Below are positions 7,662-16,862 of a stretch of DNA of 64,000 nucleotides, piece by piece (position 1 is the first letter of the stretch; each line of letters opens with the position of its first letter). Origin of the DNA: Raineya sp964654605 (GTDB lineage Bacteria; Bacteroidota; Bacteroidia; Cytophagales; Thermonemataceae); contig CAZZLW010000071.1 in NCBI GenBank assembly GCA_964654605.1, positions 1-64,000 on the forward strand. Reading direction: 5' to 3'. Under the pieces are notes generated by a model. That model was not told the DNA's origin, did not search any database, and was given only the letters and a program-made list of their open reading frames with translations. A program made the position numbers and the translations under genes.

Positions 7662-9488
7662 TTATCCCAAAAATTCTATGCTTTTCTGAATAAATTTACT
7701 CAATTTTTCCCCTTCTAAAATACCGTGTGAGAGTTGTGCCAAATCGTAAAGATGGGCGGCTAATGCAGTTTGCTTTTCCTCATTTCCTTCTTGAAGCAAT
7801 TTACCAATGAGCAAGTGATTGCCATTGATAGTTACGTTGAAATTTTTATCATTCAAAGCCCAAGACCAGCCTTGCAAACGGCTCATTTCTTGCATACGAC
7901 GAATGTACTCGGGCAAGGTAATGAGTACGGGCATTTCATCGGGGGCAAGTGCTTGCACTTCAACGCTTATTTTATCATCGGCAATTACTTTCTTGAAAAG
8001 ATCTTTGATTTTCTCCTCTTCCTCTTTGCTGAGAGCAGATTTATGTTCGTTTTCTTTGGGAATGAGTTTATCTATTACTTCGGCATCAACTCTGCGAACT
8101 TGTGTTTTTTCAAGTTTTCGCTCAATTCTTTCGCCAAAGGCGTTATCCAAAATGCCATCAAAAACAAGCACATCATAGCTTCGTTTGCGAGCCGAATCTA
8201 TGTAGGTGAATTGTTTTTCTTTGTCGTTGGTATAGAGCCAAACCAAATTTCCGTGTTTATCGGTTTGGTTGGCTAGGGTATGCTCTCGGTATTCATCAAA
8301 AGTGAAAAATTTGCCTTCTATATTTTTGAGTAAGCAGAATTTTTCGGCTTTTTCATAAAATTTTTCATCGGTAAGCATTCCATATTTGATAAAAAGCCCG
8401 ATGCTTTCCCATTTCTCTTCAAAGGCTTTTCTATCGTTACGGAAAAGTTCGGCAAGTTTGTCGGCTACCTTCTTGGTAATGTAAGTATTGATTTTCTTAA
8501 CGTTGCTATCGGCTTGCAAGTAGCTACGCGATACGTTCAGGGGTATATCAGGCGAATCAATAACACCGTGCAAAAGAGTTAAAAATTCGGGTACAATATC
8601 GCTAACTTCATCAGTAATAAAAACCTGCCTTGAATAAAGTTGAATTTTGTTTTTTTGGGCTTCCAGTGTATTTTTGATTTTGGGAAAATACAAAATACCT
8701 GTCAGATTGAAGGGGTAATCTACATTGAGATGAATCCAGAAAAGAGGCTCTTCCGAAAAAGGATAAAGCTTTTTGTAGAAATCTAAATAATCCTCATCTT
8801 TCAGTTCGGTGGGTGGGATAGTCCAAAGAGGCTTGGTTTCGTTAATTCGTTCTCCTTCCAACTCTACGGCAATAGGCAGAAAGCGAGCATACTTGCTTAA
8901 AATGTTTTTCAAACGCTCTTTATCTAAAAACTCTTCGCTATCTTCGGCAATATGCAAAATGATAGTAGTTCCTCTTTGAAGTTTTTCGGCAGGTTCTATA
9001 CTAAATTCGGTGTTTCCTTCACAAACCCAACGAGCCGCAGGAGCTTCGGTTTTGTACGATTTGGTGATAATTTCTACTTTTTTTGCTACCATAAATGCCG
9101 AATAGAAGCCCAAACCAAAATTTCCGATAATTTGGTTGCGGGCATCAGAAATTTTATCTTGGTATTTTTGGACAAATTCGGTAGCTCCTGAAAAAGCAAT
9201 CTGATTGATATACTTATCAATCTCTTCGGCGGTCATTCCGATACCTGTATCGTTGATAGTAATGGTCTTGGCGTCTTTATTTACGCTCACTTGCACTTTA
9301 AGTTCGCCAAGCTCTCCCGTAAATTCGCCCAAAGAACTCAAAGCCTTCAATTTTTGGCAAGCATCTACGCCATTAGAAACCAACTCACGCAAGAAAATTT
9401 CGTGGTCGGAGTAAAGGAATTTTTTGATAATTGGGAAAATATTGTCGGTGTGAATAGATAGATTTCCTTTCATTGCTTGCATAGGCAT
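7662..9488 (-). CDS. htpG: Molecular chaperone HtpG (Hsp90)
   Basis: Cytosolic ATP-dependent chaperone of the Hsp90 family, 608 residues, near the usual bacterial length. The N-terminal GHKL ATPase pocket is intact: FLRELVSNGVDA (catalytic Glu and Asn), NDTGIGM and GNFGLGFYSAFMV. The middle domain and C-terminal dimerisation domain follow without interruption. Two further in-frame ATGs lie at residues 3 and 6. The residue-6 start (9473) gives MKGNLSIHTDNIF, which lines up best with relatives, so the true start may be 15 bases downstream. It stands alone, convergent with the sensor gene. Confidence 0.95.
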   Translation of the reverse strand: MPMQAMKGNLSIHTDNIFPIIKKFLYSDHEIFLRELVSNGVDACQKLKALSSLGEFTGELGELKVQVSVNKDAKTITINDTGIGMTAEEIDKYINQIAFSGATEFVQKYQDKISDARNQIIGNFGLGFYSAFMVAKKVEIITKSYKTEAPAARWVCEGNTEFSIEPAEKLQRGTTIILHIAEDSEEFLDKERLKNILSKYARFLPIAVELEGERINETKPLWTIPPTELKDEDYLDFYKKLYPFSEEPLFWIHLNVDYPFNLTGILYFPKIKNTLEAQKNKIQLYSRQVFITDEVSDIVPEFLTLLHGVIDSPDIPLNVSRSYLQADSNVKKINTYITKKVADKLAELFRNDRKAFEEKWESIGLFIKYGMLTDEKFYEKAEKFCLLKNIEGKFFTFDEYREHTLANQTDKHGNLVWLYTNDKEKQFTYIDSARKRSYDVLVFDGILDNAFGERIERKLEKTQVRRVDAEVIDKLIPKENEHKSALSKEEEEKIKDLFKKVIADDKISVEVQALAPDEMPVLITLPEYIRRMQEMSRLQGWSWALNDKNFNVTINGNHLLIGKLLQEGNEEKQTALAAHLYDLAQLSHGILEGEKLSKFIQKSIEFLG

Positions 9489-9586
9489 TTCAAGTTTTAG
9501 TTTGACAATTTTTCACTAAAAGCAAAATATTTAACAAAGAAAGCTGTAAGTAAGTTCCTGTTCTAAGGTATGCTATCTAAATCTTT

Positions 9587-10882
9587 TCAAGGGGTTTCTA
9601 TTTTGCCTGCTACGAGTAAAAGTTGGATTTCAGCGAGTTTTACATTGAAAAAACTTTGAATTTTACGATTTTCGGTTTGTTCGGCAACTCGTTGAGCCTC
9701 ACGAATTTCAAGGATAGTAGCTTGCCCCAGTGCAAAACGCTTTTCCATAATTTTGAGATACTCTTGGGCATTCTGAGAGCTGGCAATTTCTATCTGATAC
9801 TGCTCTTTGGCTATGAGATAATTTTGCCATTGGCGTTCCAGTTCCGTTTGAATTTCTTGCTTTATGCGGTTGTATTCCAATTCTTGCGATTTGCTTTGAA
9901 GTTGAGCGGTTTGATATTGTCTATCAAAAATATTTCCATTGTAAAGCGGTACTGCCAAATTGAAACCTACGAAAGCCCCATAATTTTGATTAAGCAACAA
10001 AAAGCCTGCGGTACTATTGTTCCGATTGTACGAATATCCTGCACTAATGGTAAGTGAAGGCATTTTTTGAGCTTTGGCTTCTTTTTCGAAAGTGAGGCTA
10101 TTTTTGAGATTATTGCGAGCAATTTCCAGCTGTGGATTTTGCTCCAAATTACTTTTCAGATTTTCTATTTGTAAATTTTCTTTGAGCGTAATATTTTCTT
10201 TGATTTCCAGAGGCGTGTCGGCATTTTGAGCTAAAAGTAAGTTGAGTTGTATTTTGGCTTGCCTGATAGCCAGCTCTTGGGAACGAATCATTTGCTCCTG
10301 ATTGCTCACATCTAATTGGGCAAGCGAAAGGTCGGTTTGGTTGGCTGTTCCTACTTCTACTCGTTTCTGAATGATTTTGAGCCTTTCTTGGTTGATAGAT
10401 AGCAAGGTTTGTTGCAATTTGAGATTTTGCTTTTGCCTTGCTATTTCCAAATATGCCACTGCTACTTGTGCTAAAAGTTGCTGTTTTTGGTTTTTGAGGG
10501 CTATTTCGCTATTTTTCTCTGCAATTTGCAAACGTTCTTGCAATGCCCAAATTCTACCACCATTGAAAACCTGCCAATCTGCACGTAAATTTGCATTGAG
10601 GTTATTGGAAATAGCTCCATTACGATTGATTTCTGTTCCATTAGAAAGTTGCTGATTGATACCAAAAAGCTGAAAATTATCTGCTACATTGAGCGTAATG
10701 CGAGGCAATTTGCCTGCATTACCCGCAAAATTATTGTTACGTGCAATTTGCAGGCTATTTTGTAAAATTTTTGTATTCCAATTGTTTTGTAAAGCTATCT
10801 GAAAAGCCTCTTCCAAAGAAACTTCTTGGGCAAAAAGCAAGCCTGAAAAAAACAGAAAAGGGAGATAGAGAAATTTTTTCAT
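9587..10882 (-). CDS. TolC-family outer membrane efflux channel
   Basis: A 431-residue outer membrane factor with a signal peptide (MKKFLYLPFLFFSGLLFAQ). The family's two-fold repeat is visible, each half with long alpha-helical, Q/N-rich coiled-coil stretches: SLEEAFQIALQNN at the start of repeat one and a LEIARNNLKNS segment starting repeat two. Such proteins trimerise into the outer-membrane exit duct of tripartite efflux or type I secretion systems. No membrane-fusion protein, RND pump or ABC exporter is adjacent, so the partner pump and substrate cannot be inferred. Confidence 0.9.
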   Translation of the reverse strand: MKKFLYLPFLFFSGLLFAQEVSLEEAFQIALQNNWNTKILQNSLQIARNNNFAGNAGKLPRITLNVADNFQLFGINQQLSNGTEINRNGAISNNLNANLRADWQVFNGGRIWALQERLQIAEKNSEIALKNQKQQLLAQVAVAYLEIARQKQNLKLQQTLLSINQERLKIIQKRVEVGTANQTDLSLAQLDVSNQEQMIRSQELAIRQAKIQLNLLLAQNADTPLEIKENITLKENLQIENLKSNLEQNPQLEIARNNLKNSLTFEKEAKAQKMPSLTISAGYSYNRNNSTAGFLLLNQNYGAFVGFNLAVPLYNGNIFDRQYQTAQLQSKSQELEYNRIKQEIQTELERQWQNYLIAKEQYQIEIASSQNAQEYLKIMEKRFALGQATILEIREAQRVAEQTENRKIQSFFNVKLAEIQLLLVAGKIETP

Positions 10883-10954
10883 AGGGAAAATCTTTTATCA
10901 TAAAACTTCAAAATAGGCTATTTTAGTGCATTTATGCTTGTTTTTTTCCAAATA

Positions 10955-10985
10955 AAAAGCCTTCAAGTTTGGCTTGAAGGCTTTT
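10955..10985 (-). terminator. Terminator of the trigger factor gene
   Basis: A 13-bp perfect stem (10955-10967 with 10973-10985) with a 5-base loop. On the minus strand it is followed by a T-rich run. It starts 12 bases after the trigger factor stop. Confidence 0.85.
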
Positions 10986-10997
10986 GCTCACTATGCT

Positions 10998-12395
10998 TTA
11001 TATTCCCTTTTTTAAGATTTCATCAAACTCTTTGAGAGAAGTTTCTTTTTCTGTTTTGGGAAGTTCTTCGTATAGCTTATCAATGGCTTTTTCACGAGCT
11101 ATGTTGTTGTAGATAGAATCAATTTGGCTTTTGCTAAGACCTTTGAATTGTTTGAAAGCAAATTCATACATCCAAGCATCGTCGCCAGTGTTCAATCCCA
11201 TTTGTCTGATTCTTGTAATTACATCATTGACATACCCATTCTTTACTTCTTCAAAAGTTACTTCAATATTGTATTTTTGAATAAGTTTATTGCTCAACAC
11301 TTCCCAATGTACGCCTTTCAGAAATTCTTGTGGTTTTTGCTTGATTTCTTCAATTTCAGCTTCCGAAGTCCTTTTGGATTGGGCGAGATAGCGTAAAAGA
11401 AATTCTATATCTACTTCAAAAGCATTTTGATTGATAAAATCCTCTTTTAGTTTTTCTTTGGCAAAATTGATAGCGTGGCTATTTATATCACTAACAATGT
11501 TTTGCAAAATTCTTTCTTTGAAGGCATTTTCATCAGGAATTTCTTCATTGGGGAAAACTTGCTTGAAAAAATTCTCATTCAGTTCAGGTTTTTCTCTACG
11601 ACTAATTCGCTCTACCTTGAATTTAGCTTTTTTATCTTTGAGCAAAGTGAAATCTTCTTCTTTTGTACCAAAAATATTTTGTTTGGTTTCTTCCTCGTTT
11701 TCAAATACTTGGAAGGGGTAAATTTCAATTTCTGAGTCTTTTTCCAAGCCCATAAATTGCTCTTGGGCTTCTTTTTTGAGCTTATTTACTAAAAACAGAG
11801 CATAACGGGTAATCGTAGTAGGCTCGGTTTGGCTTTCTGTTTCTGCTTGTGCTTCTGTACTATCCAAACTAAAGGTACAATTACCCATTACAAAATCATT
11901 TTCACTTTCAACTTTTTCTACTTCTTTGATAGTGGCTTGTCTTTCTAAAAATGCCTCAAACTCGCTATTTTTTTCTTCTTCACTGAGAGTAATTTTGTAA
12001 GATATGGCTTCAATACTTTCGGTTTTTAGTTCAAAAGGAGGAACAAGAGCCATTTCTACCTGAAAAGAATAAGTTTCAGGAAAGCGAACATTGAAACGAG
12101 GGAAATCGTATTCTTCGGGAGCAATGGGTTCGCCTAAAAAGTGAACATTATTTTCGCGTAAATAATTATCCACATTTTGGGAAAAAAGTTTCAGAACGGT
12201 ATCGCCTAATACTTCATTGCCATATAGGTTTTTTACTACGCTTACAGGAGTTTTGCCCGGTCTGAATCCTTTGATATGAGCTTTGCTAGCAATTTTTTTG
12301 AGTTCTTTATCAAATTCGCCCAAATAGTCTTCAGGTTTGAGCGTAATAGAAAGTTTTCCACGAACTTCGCTTTGCTTTTCAAACACTATTTCCAT
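10998..12395 (-). CDS. tig: Trigger factor, ribosome-associated chaperone
   Basis: 465 residues from the ATG at 12393-12395; any longer reading would run backward through the tRNA-Leu gene and is rejected. The N-terminal ribosome-binding domain carries the signature loop GFRPGKTPVSVV (around residues 46-57). The central region corresponds to the peptidyl-prolyl isomerase domain, only weakly recognisable and carrying an E/Q-rich insertion, as in other Bacteroidota. The C-terminal part is the helical chaperone arm. It binds nascent chains at the ribosome exit tunnel. No clpP or clpX follows, unlike in many bacteria. Confidence 0.92.
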   Translation of the reverse strand: MEIVFEKQSEVRGKLSITLKPEDYLGEFDKELKKIASKAHIKGFRPGKTPVSVVKNLYGNEVLGDTVLKLFSQNVDNYLRENNVHFLGEPIAPEEYDFPRFNVRFPETYSFQVEMALVPPFELKTESIEAISYKITLSEEEKNSEFEAFLERQATIKEVEKVESENDFVMGNCTFSLDSTEAQAETESQTEPTTITRYALFLVNKLKKEAQEQFMGLEKDSEIEIYPFQVFENEEETKQNIFGTKEEDFTLLKDKKAKFKVERISRREKPELNENFFKQVFPNEEIPDENAFKERILQNIVSDINSHAINFAKEKLKEDFINQNAFEVDIEFLLRYLAQSKRTSEAEIEEIKQKPQEFLKGVHWEVLSNKLIQKYNIEVTFEEVKNGYVNDVITRIRQMGLNTGDDAWMYEFAFKQFKGLSKSQIDSIYNNIAREKAIDKLYEELPKTEKETSLKEFDEILKKGI

Positions 12396-12415
12396 AAATG
12401 AAAAGATTTTTAGGA

Positions 12416-12447
12416 TTAAAAAAATCCTCTGCAACATTGCAGAGGAT
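12416..12447 (-). terminator. Terminator of the tRNA-Leu gene
   Basis: A near-perfect palindrome at 12424-12447 (about 10 bp with a 4-base loop), followed on the minus strand by seven T. It lies 6 bases beyond the encoded CCA end and 20 bases before the trigger factor ATG, so the downstream gene needs its own promoter or readthrough. Confidence 0.85.
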
Positions 12448-12453
12448 AAGAGC

Positions 12454-12538
12454 TGGTGCGGATGGAGGGACTCGAACCCCCACGCCTCACGGCGCCAGAT
12501 CCTAAGTCTGGTGCGGCTACCAATTACGCCACATCCGC
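12454..12538 (-). tRNA. tRNA-Leu (anticodon UAG)
   Basis: 85 bases including an encoded CCA. The acceptor stem pairs GCGGATG with CATCCGC. The anticodon stem is CCAGA/TCTGG around the loop CTTAGGA, giving anticodon UAG. A class II extra arm (GCGCCGTGAGGCGT region) and a T-loop GGTTCGAGTCC are present, as expected for leucine. The discriminator base is A. It decodes CUA and other CUN codons. Confidence 0.96.
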
Positions 12539-12575
12539 AAATTTGAGTTGCAAAAGTAATATAAAAAAATCTATT

Positions 12576-14027
12576 GTGCAAGAAAAATTTGTTTTTTTCT
12601 TTGAAAATCCCTATTTTCAGCAAAAAATAGCTTTAGAATTGTTGTTACGTTTTGCATTCTTGATTGTATTGGCTTTTTTTAGCCCACTTGCTTGTGGGCA
12701 AGCGAATGGCTTTTTTGTGTTAGAAGATATTGTATTGCAGGGCAATAAGAAAACCAAAGACCTTATCATTTTGCGAGAAATAGAACTCCAAAAAGGAGAT
12801 ACCATTCGTGATGAACAGGCTGGTGAAATTTGTGAAAAAATCCGAAATCGCATCTTCAATCTCAATTTGTTTATTGAGGTGGAGGTGAGCTTTGAACCCT
12901 CAGGCAAGCAGACGAAGGCTCTTTTTGTAAAAATGAAAGAACGCTTTTTTGTGTTTGTAGCTCCTATTTTAGAAATTGGCGATAGAAATTTTAATGAGTG
13001 GTTTTACGATAGAGATAAAGACTTTTCACGTCTAAATTATGGGGCTATTTTTACCAAACGCAATATGCGAGGGCGAAACGAAACCCTTGAACTTACTGCC
13101 CAAACAGGTTTTTTACAAAAATATAAGTTTGCCTATAAAATCCCCTATATTGATAAAAAACAAAATTATGGCTTGCACTTCTATTTTGCTTATACACAAT
13201 TCAAGAATTTGGCTTTCCAAACAGAAAAAAATAAACTCGCCTACCTGAAAAGCGATGAAAATTTGCGAGAAAGAATGACTACTAATTTCAAAATTCGCAA
13301 GCGGAGTGGCTTTTATCAGTGGCAAAATGTAGAACTGCACTTTACGCATAATTGGGTAAATGATACTATTTTACTGCTCAATCCTAACTATCATTTGCAA
13401 AGTCGGAATATTCAAAAGTATTTTCATCTCAACTATGAGTATCTCTATGACGACCGCGATTTTTTTAGCTATCCGCTGAAAGGTAAAAAACTTCTCTTGC
13501 GGGCAAGTAAATACGGTTTGCTTCCCCACGATAACCTGAATTTGTGGTTATTCTATACTACTTTTCAGTATCATAAAAGTTGGAACGAGTATCTTTTTAG
13601 TAGCTGGGCAGTAGGGGGCAGATTGCTTTTTCATAACGGACAGCCCTACACCAATGCCCAAGCAATGGGCTACGACAACGACCTTGTCAGGGGGTATCAG
13701 CTATATGTAATTGATGGGCAACATTATGCTTGGCTAAAAACCGATTTGAAATGCCGAGTGTTGAATTTTAAGAAAGACATCAAATTTCTACCCTCCCAAC
13801 TGCGTACTATTCCTGTGAGTGTTTTTCCTAAAATATTTTTTGATACAGGTTTTGTGAGAGATAATGTATTTTTCACAGAAAACAATCCTTTGGCAAACCA
13901 AATGCTTTGGGGTATGGGGGCAGGCATAGACCTTGTAACTTATTACAATAGTGTTTTTCAGTTAGATTTCAGCTACAATCGCCTGAAAGAGTTTGGAATT
14001 TTCTTTAATTTTGAAACCAGTTTCTAA
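12576..14027 (+). CDS. BamA/TamA-like outer membrane protein (POTRA plus 16-strand-type barrel)
   Basis: About 483 residues if translation starts at the GTG at 12576; a start further upstream would lie inside the opposite-strand tRNA gene. A strongly hydrophobic segment ending in FSPLACGQA (residues about 22-43) is a probable signal peptide. A single POTRA-like domain follows (DIVLQGNKKTKDLIILREIELQKGD), then a beta-barrel with alternating aromatic strands and the GRNETLELTAQTGF, KGKKLLLRASKYG and LVRGYQLYVIDGQHYAWLK features of the Omp85 surface antigen domain. It ends in aromatic F, usual for barrel recognition. Only one POTRA domain makes this a short Omp85 homologue rather than the essential BamA. 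Start-codon choice is the weak point: TTG codons at 12639-12644 are alternatives. Confidence 0.75.
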   Translation: MQEKFVFFFENPYFQQKIALELLLRFAFLIVLAFFSPLACGQANGFFVLEDIVLQGNKKTKDLIILREIELQKGDTIRDEQAGEICEKIRNRIFNLNLFIEVEVSFEPSGKQTKALFVKMKERFFVFVAPILEIGDRNFNEWFYDRDKDFSRLNYGAIFTKRNMRGRNETLELTAQTGFLQKYKFAYKIPYIDKKQNYGLHFYFAYTQFKNLAFQTEKNKLAYLKSDENLRERMTTNFKIRKRSGFYQWQNVELHFTHNWVNDTILLLNPNYHLQSRNIQKYFHLNYEYLYDDRDFFSYPLKGKKLLLRASKYGLLPHDNLNLWLFYTTFQYHKSWNEYLFSSWAVGGRLLFHNGQPYTNAQAMGYDNDLVRGYQLYVIDGQHYAWLKTDLKCRVLNFKKDIKFLPSQLRTIPVSVFPKIFFDTGFVRDNVFFTENNPLANQMLWGMGAGIDLVTYYNSVFQLDFSYNRLKEFGIFFNFETSF

Positions 14028-14037
14028 TCCTTTTATT

Positions 14038-14850
14038 ATGAGTTTTCAATCTATCAGCACCGAAATCAAAGGGAATATTGGTATTCTCAAATTCAATCGT
14101 CCTGAAAAAGCCAATGCAATGGATAGCCACTTTTGGCAAGAATTGCCCCAAGCAATGCAAGCATTTTCCGAAAACCCGCAAGTGCGTGTAGTGATTTTGT
14201 ATGGCGAGGGTAAAAATTTTTCAGCAGGCATAGACCTTACAATGCTGATGAGCCTGAAACAAATGATTTCGGGTTTGGATATAGGCAGAGCCGCCGAAAA
14301 AATCCAGCAGTTTATTCAAAACTTGCAAGAAAGTATCAATGCCATTGAAAAGTGTTCTAAACCCGTGATAGCCTGCCTGCACGGTGCTTGCATAGGTGGG
14401 GCAGTAGATTTGATTTGTGCCTGTGATATGCGTTTTGCTTCGCAAGAAGCCTATTTTTGTATCAAAGAAGTAGATATGGGAATTATCGCAGATTTAGGTA
14501 CTTTGCAACGCTTACCCAAACTCGTTCCTGCGGGGCTGGTAGCCGAGCTTGCTTATACGGCTCGTAATTTTACTGCCCAAGAGGCTCTGCAAATCGGATT
14601 GCTCAATAAAGTGTATGAAAATAAAGAAATTTTACTTCAAGAAGCAGAAAGCATCGCCTTGCAAATTGCCGAAAAATCTCCTCTTGTGGTAAGAGGTATC
14701 AAAAAAACCCTCTTGCATAGCCGAGAACATAGCGTACAAGAAGGTTTGGCATTTATTAGCTATTGGAATGCTTCGCAGCTGATGAGCAAAGACGTAGAAT
14801 CCGCTCTTATGGCTCAACTTCAAAAGCAAAAACCCACTTTTGAAAATTGA
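14038..14850 (+). CDS. Enoyl-CoA hydratase/isomerase family; likely delta3,5-delta2,4-dienoyl-CoA isomerase
   Basis: A 270-residue crotonase-fold enzyme starting at MSFQSISTEIKGN. The oxyanion-hole blocks GKNFSAGIDLTML and HGACIGGAVDLICACDMRF are present. The KEVDMGIIADLGTLQRLPK segment carries the acidic residues that set dienoyl-CoA isomerase (ECH1 type) apart from ordinary hydratases. The likely role is shifting double bonds of odd-position unsaturated fatty acyl-CoAs during beta-oxidation. It begins 10 bases after the barrel gene and probably shares its transcript, but no functional link is evident. Confidence 0.85.
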   Translation: MSFQSISTEIKGNIGILKFNRPEKANAMDSHFWQELPQAMQAFSENPQVRVVILYGEGKNFSAGIDLTMLMSLKQMISGLDIGRAAEKIQQFIQNLQESINAIEKCSKPVIACLHGACIGGAVDLICACDMRFASQEAYFCIKEVDMGIIADLGTLQRLPKLVPAGLVAELAYTARNFTAQEALQIGLLNKVYENKEILLQEAESIALQIAEKSPLVVRGIKKTLLHSREHSVQEGLAFISYWNASQLMSKDVESALMAQLQKQKPTFEN

Positions 14851-15010
14851 AAAAAATGATTTTTATTCCGAAACAAAAACTATTGGTTTATTTTTGTTTT
14901 TTTTCTGCAAATTTCTGTTAAACAGCTATTTATTTAGAAACCTATTTGCGAAAAAGCTATAAAATAGATACCGAGCTTACACGAGTTATGCGGTTTTGAT
15001 GATTGCAAAT

Positions 15011-15038
15011 TTTGCTAATTTTTTTTTGCTTACTTTTG
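15011..15038 (+). promoter_or_regulatory. Candidate promoter of the small 82-residue protein
   Basis: TTTG (15011-15014) and TACTTTTG (15031-15038) are 16 bases apart, matching the Bacteroidota TTTG/TAnnTTTG pattern with a spacer one base shorter than usual. The rest of the 213-base gap after the isomerase gene holds no gene that can be seen. Confidence 0.55.
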
Positions 15039-15063
15039 TAGTGTCAATTAAACAACATAACTT

Positions 15064-15312
15064 ATGTTAAAAAGCAAGAAAAAAACTTTATTATTCCAAG
15101 CCTCGCCTGTGGAAATGGCGAAGGAAGAAATTTTGCTCTTATCGTATCAGTTGAGCTGTGTATTGATGAAAAGTGCGGGCTATCAGACTGAAAAAGTGCT
15201 TAAAATTTTTGACCACTTTTCGGATATTGATAGCAAAAAATCTAAAAAAGAAAGTGCAGGCATTGCCGAAAAACGCCGTTCTTTTTTAGAAAATCTGCGT
15301 AGCAGTGAGTAA
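15064..15312 (+). CDS. Small uncharacterised protein, 82 residues
   Basis: Not recognised. It is a lysine- and serine-rich, mostly helical soluble protein without a signal peptide. The first half (residues 20-50) could form an amphipathic helix pair (EEILLLSYQLSCVLMKSAGY). The second half is highly charged (DSKKSKKESAGIAEKRRSFL). A good promoter box and a strong terminator frame it as its own transcription unit, which favours a real gene. It could be a small regulator or a ribosome/nucleic-acid associated protein, but nothing in the sequence decides this. Confidence 0.65.
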   Translation: MLKSKKKTLLFQASPVEMAKEEILLLSYQLSCVLMKSAGYQTEKVLKIFDHFSDIDSKKSKKESAGIAEKRRSFLENLRSSE

Positions 15313-15331
15313 GGGTTAAACAAGTTTTCTC

Positions 15332-15362
15332 AAAAACTTGCCTCATCAAAGGCAAGTTTTTT
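15332..15362. terminator. Bidirectional terminator after the 82-residue protein
   Basis: An 11-bp perfect stem (15332-15342 with 15351-15361) with an 8-base loop, A-rich on the left and T-rich on the right. It lies between two convergent genes and can serve both. Confidence 0.85.
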
Positions 15363-15365
15363 GTT

Positions 15366-16769
15366 TCAATTTCCCAGTTTCCTACCTAAATTTTTTTCAA
15401 AAAAGTCTTTCCAGTTTTTCTTGGTCTTTTCATTGACGACCGCAAGGAAATCTTCGGTAAGGACGTTTTTCTTTTTGAAGCGTTCATAAAAAGTTCGGAG
15501 AATATCATAAAAAACCTTGTCATCGCTGATAGCTAAGCGGAGTTTGTGTAAAAAATAAGCTCCTCCGTCATAGATGATAAGCTCACCAAAAACTTTATCG
15601 GCGACATATACTCCTCTTTTTTCTAAAATAGGCTTGGTAGTATCATACAAAAGACTATTGACAGCTGAAGTATAAGCCTTTTTACCATACAAGTATTCTA
15701 TAAACAAATATTGCGAATAAGTTGCAAAGCCTTCGTGTAGCCACATATCGCCCATATCGGAAGCAGAAACTGCATTCCCCCACCACTCGTGAGCCATTTC
15801 GTGTATAAGCACGTAAGGCAAGCCGTATTTGCTAAATCTCCAATAATCTTTGTTCATTGAGCGTACTGCCAGACAGCTCTGATGCTCCATTCCTGCATAA
15901 GGACTTTCTACAACGGCAAATTTATCGTTCCAAAAAGCATATTCTCCAAAAGTTTTTTCGCAGAAAGCCAAAAAATGTAAAGCATTGTTGATAAAAAAAT
16001 TCTTGATGGTAGAATCTTGGGCTGGATAGCTCAAAAAGTAAAACTCAACAGGCTTTTTTTCACTTTTCTCATTGATATAATAACCTATACGTTTTCGGTA
16101 ATCGCCCAAATAAAAAGTAATGTTGTAAAGATTGATAGGGTTTTGCACAAACCAATGGCTAATTTTATAGCCTTGCTTCTGAGAAACTTCCGTTTTTTCC
16201 CATTTTCCGTTGCTAATACACTCCAACTCTATGGGTACTTCCCAATGCAAACGCACCGAGTCGGGTTCATCTGCCAAATGCTCTTTGCAAGGTATCCAGA
16301 GCGAAGCTCCTGAAATTTGACATTGCACTGCTACCAAGTCTTTTTCATTATGTTTGAGCCAAAAAAATCCATTATCTTTTCGTACCGAACGCGATGAAAC
16401 AGGCTTGCCGTGATAGACTACCTTCACATTGTAAAGGCTATCTTTGCGTAATTTGCGAGGAAATTTTACAAAAAATGCGTCAAATTTTCGCTCAAATCTG
16501 ATAGGTTGGTTTTCAAACATTACCTCCCTGATGTGCATATTTTCAAACAAATCCAGTTGTATTTCCTCGCTTTCTGAAAGGATTTTGAAAAAAATCGTAT
16601 TACTTCCCTGAGTAAATTGCTTTTCGGGAATGATTTGCAGGTGTAAATCGTAATAATAAACATCAAAGCAGGCTCTCTGTGGCAAGAGTCCGCCTTTAAG
16701 TTCCTCGTAAGTTTGAGCAAATGCTACTGGGAGCAAAAGAATTGCCAAAAAGAAAAATCGCAGTTTCAT
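15366..16769 (-). CDS. M1-family zinc metallopeptidase (aminopeptidase-like)
   Basis: 467 residues with a signal peptide (cleavage near VAFAQ, residue 19), so exported to the periplasm or beyond. The zinc site is complete: H323 and H327 in HEMAHEWW, and E346 in the WLHEGFATY block. The exopeptidase motif GxMEN appears as AGMEH (292-296), a variant that may change N-terminal amine recognition. The protein keeps the N-terminal beta domain and catalytic domain but ends soon after, without the C-terminal helical domain of large M1 aminopeptidases. A repeat element lies 93 bases upstream and points toward this gene. Confidence 0.88.
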   Translation of the reverse strand: MKLRFFFLAILLLPVAFAQTYEELKGGLLPQRACFDVYYYDLHLQIIPEKQFTQGSNTIFFKILSESEEIQLDLFENMHIREVMFENQPIRFERKFDAFFVKFPRKLRKDSLYNVKVVYHGKPVSSRSVRKDNGFFWLKHNEKDLVAVQCQISGASLWIPCKEHLADEPDSVRLHWEVPIELECISNGKWEKTEVSQKQGYKISHWFVQNPINLYNITFYLGDYRKRIGYYINEKSEKKPVEFYFLSYPAQDSTIKNFFINNALHFLAFCEKTFGEYAFWNDKFAVVESPYAGMEHQSCLAVRSMNKDYWRFSKYGLPYVLIHEMAHEWWGNAVSASDMGDMWLHEGFATYSQYLFIEYLYGKKAYTSAVNSLLYDTTKPILEKRGVYVADKVFGELIIYDGGAYFLHKLRLAISDDKVFYDILRTFYERFKKKNVLTEDFLAVVNEKTKKNWKDFFEKNLGRKLGN

Positions 16770-16792
16770 AGAGGTAAATTTACATTTTTCGG

Positions 16793-16800
16793 CAAATCTA
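16793..16800 (-). promoter_or_regulatory. Candidate -7 element for the M1 peptidase gene
   Basis: On minus TAGATTTG fits TAnnTTTG, 23 bases before the ATG. No convincing -33 TTTG lies at the usual distance. Confidence 0.35.
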
Positions 16801-16862
16801 CATTTTTCTGCGATTTTTCTATAAATTTTCTACGATTAGATTTGGTGTAACCAAGCCCAGAC

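Noticed and set aside
12396..12623. N-terminal extension of the trigger factor reading frame
   Set aside because: It would translate the tRNA-Leu gene and its terminator; the protein homology begins at the ATG at 12395.
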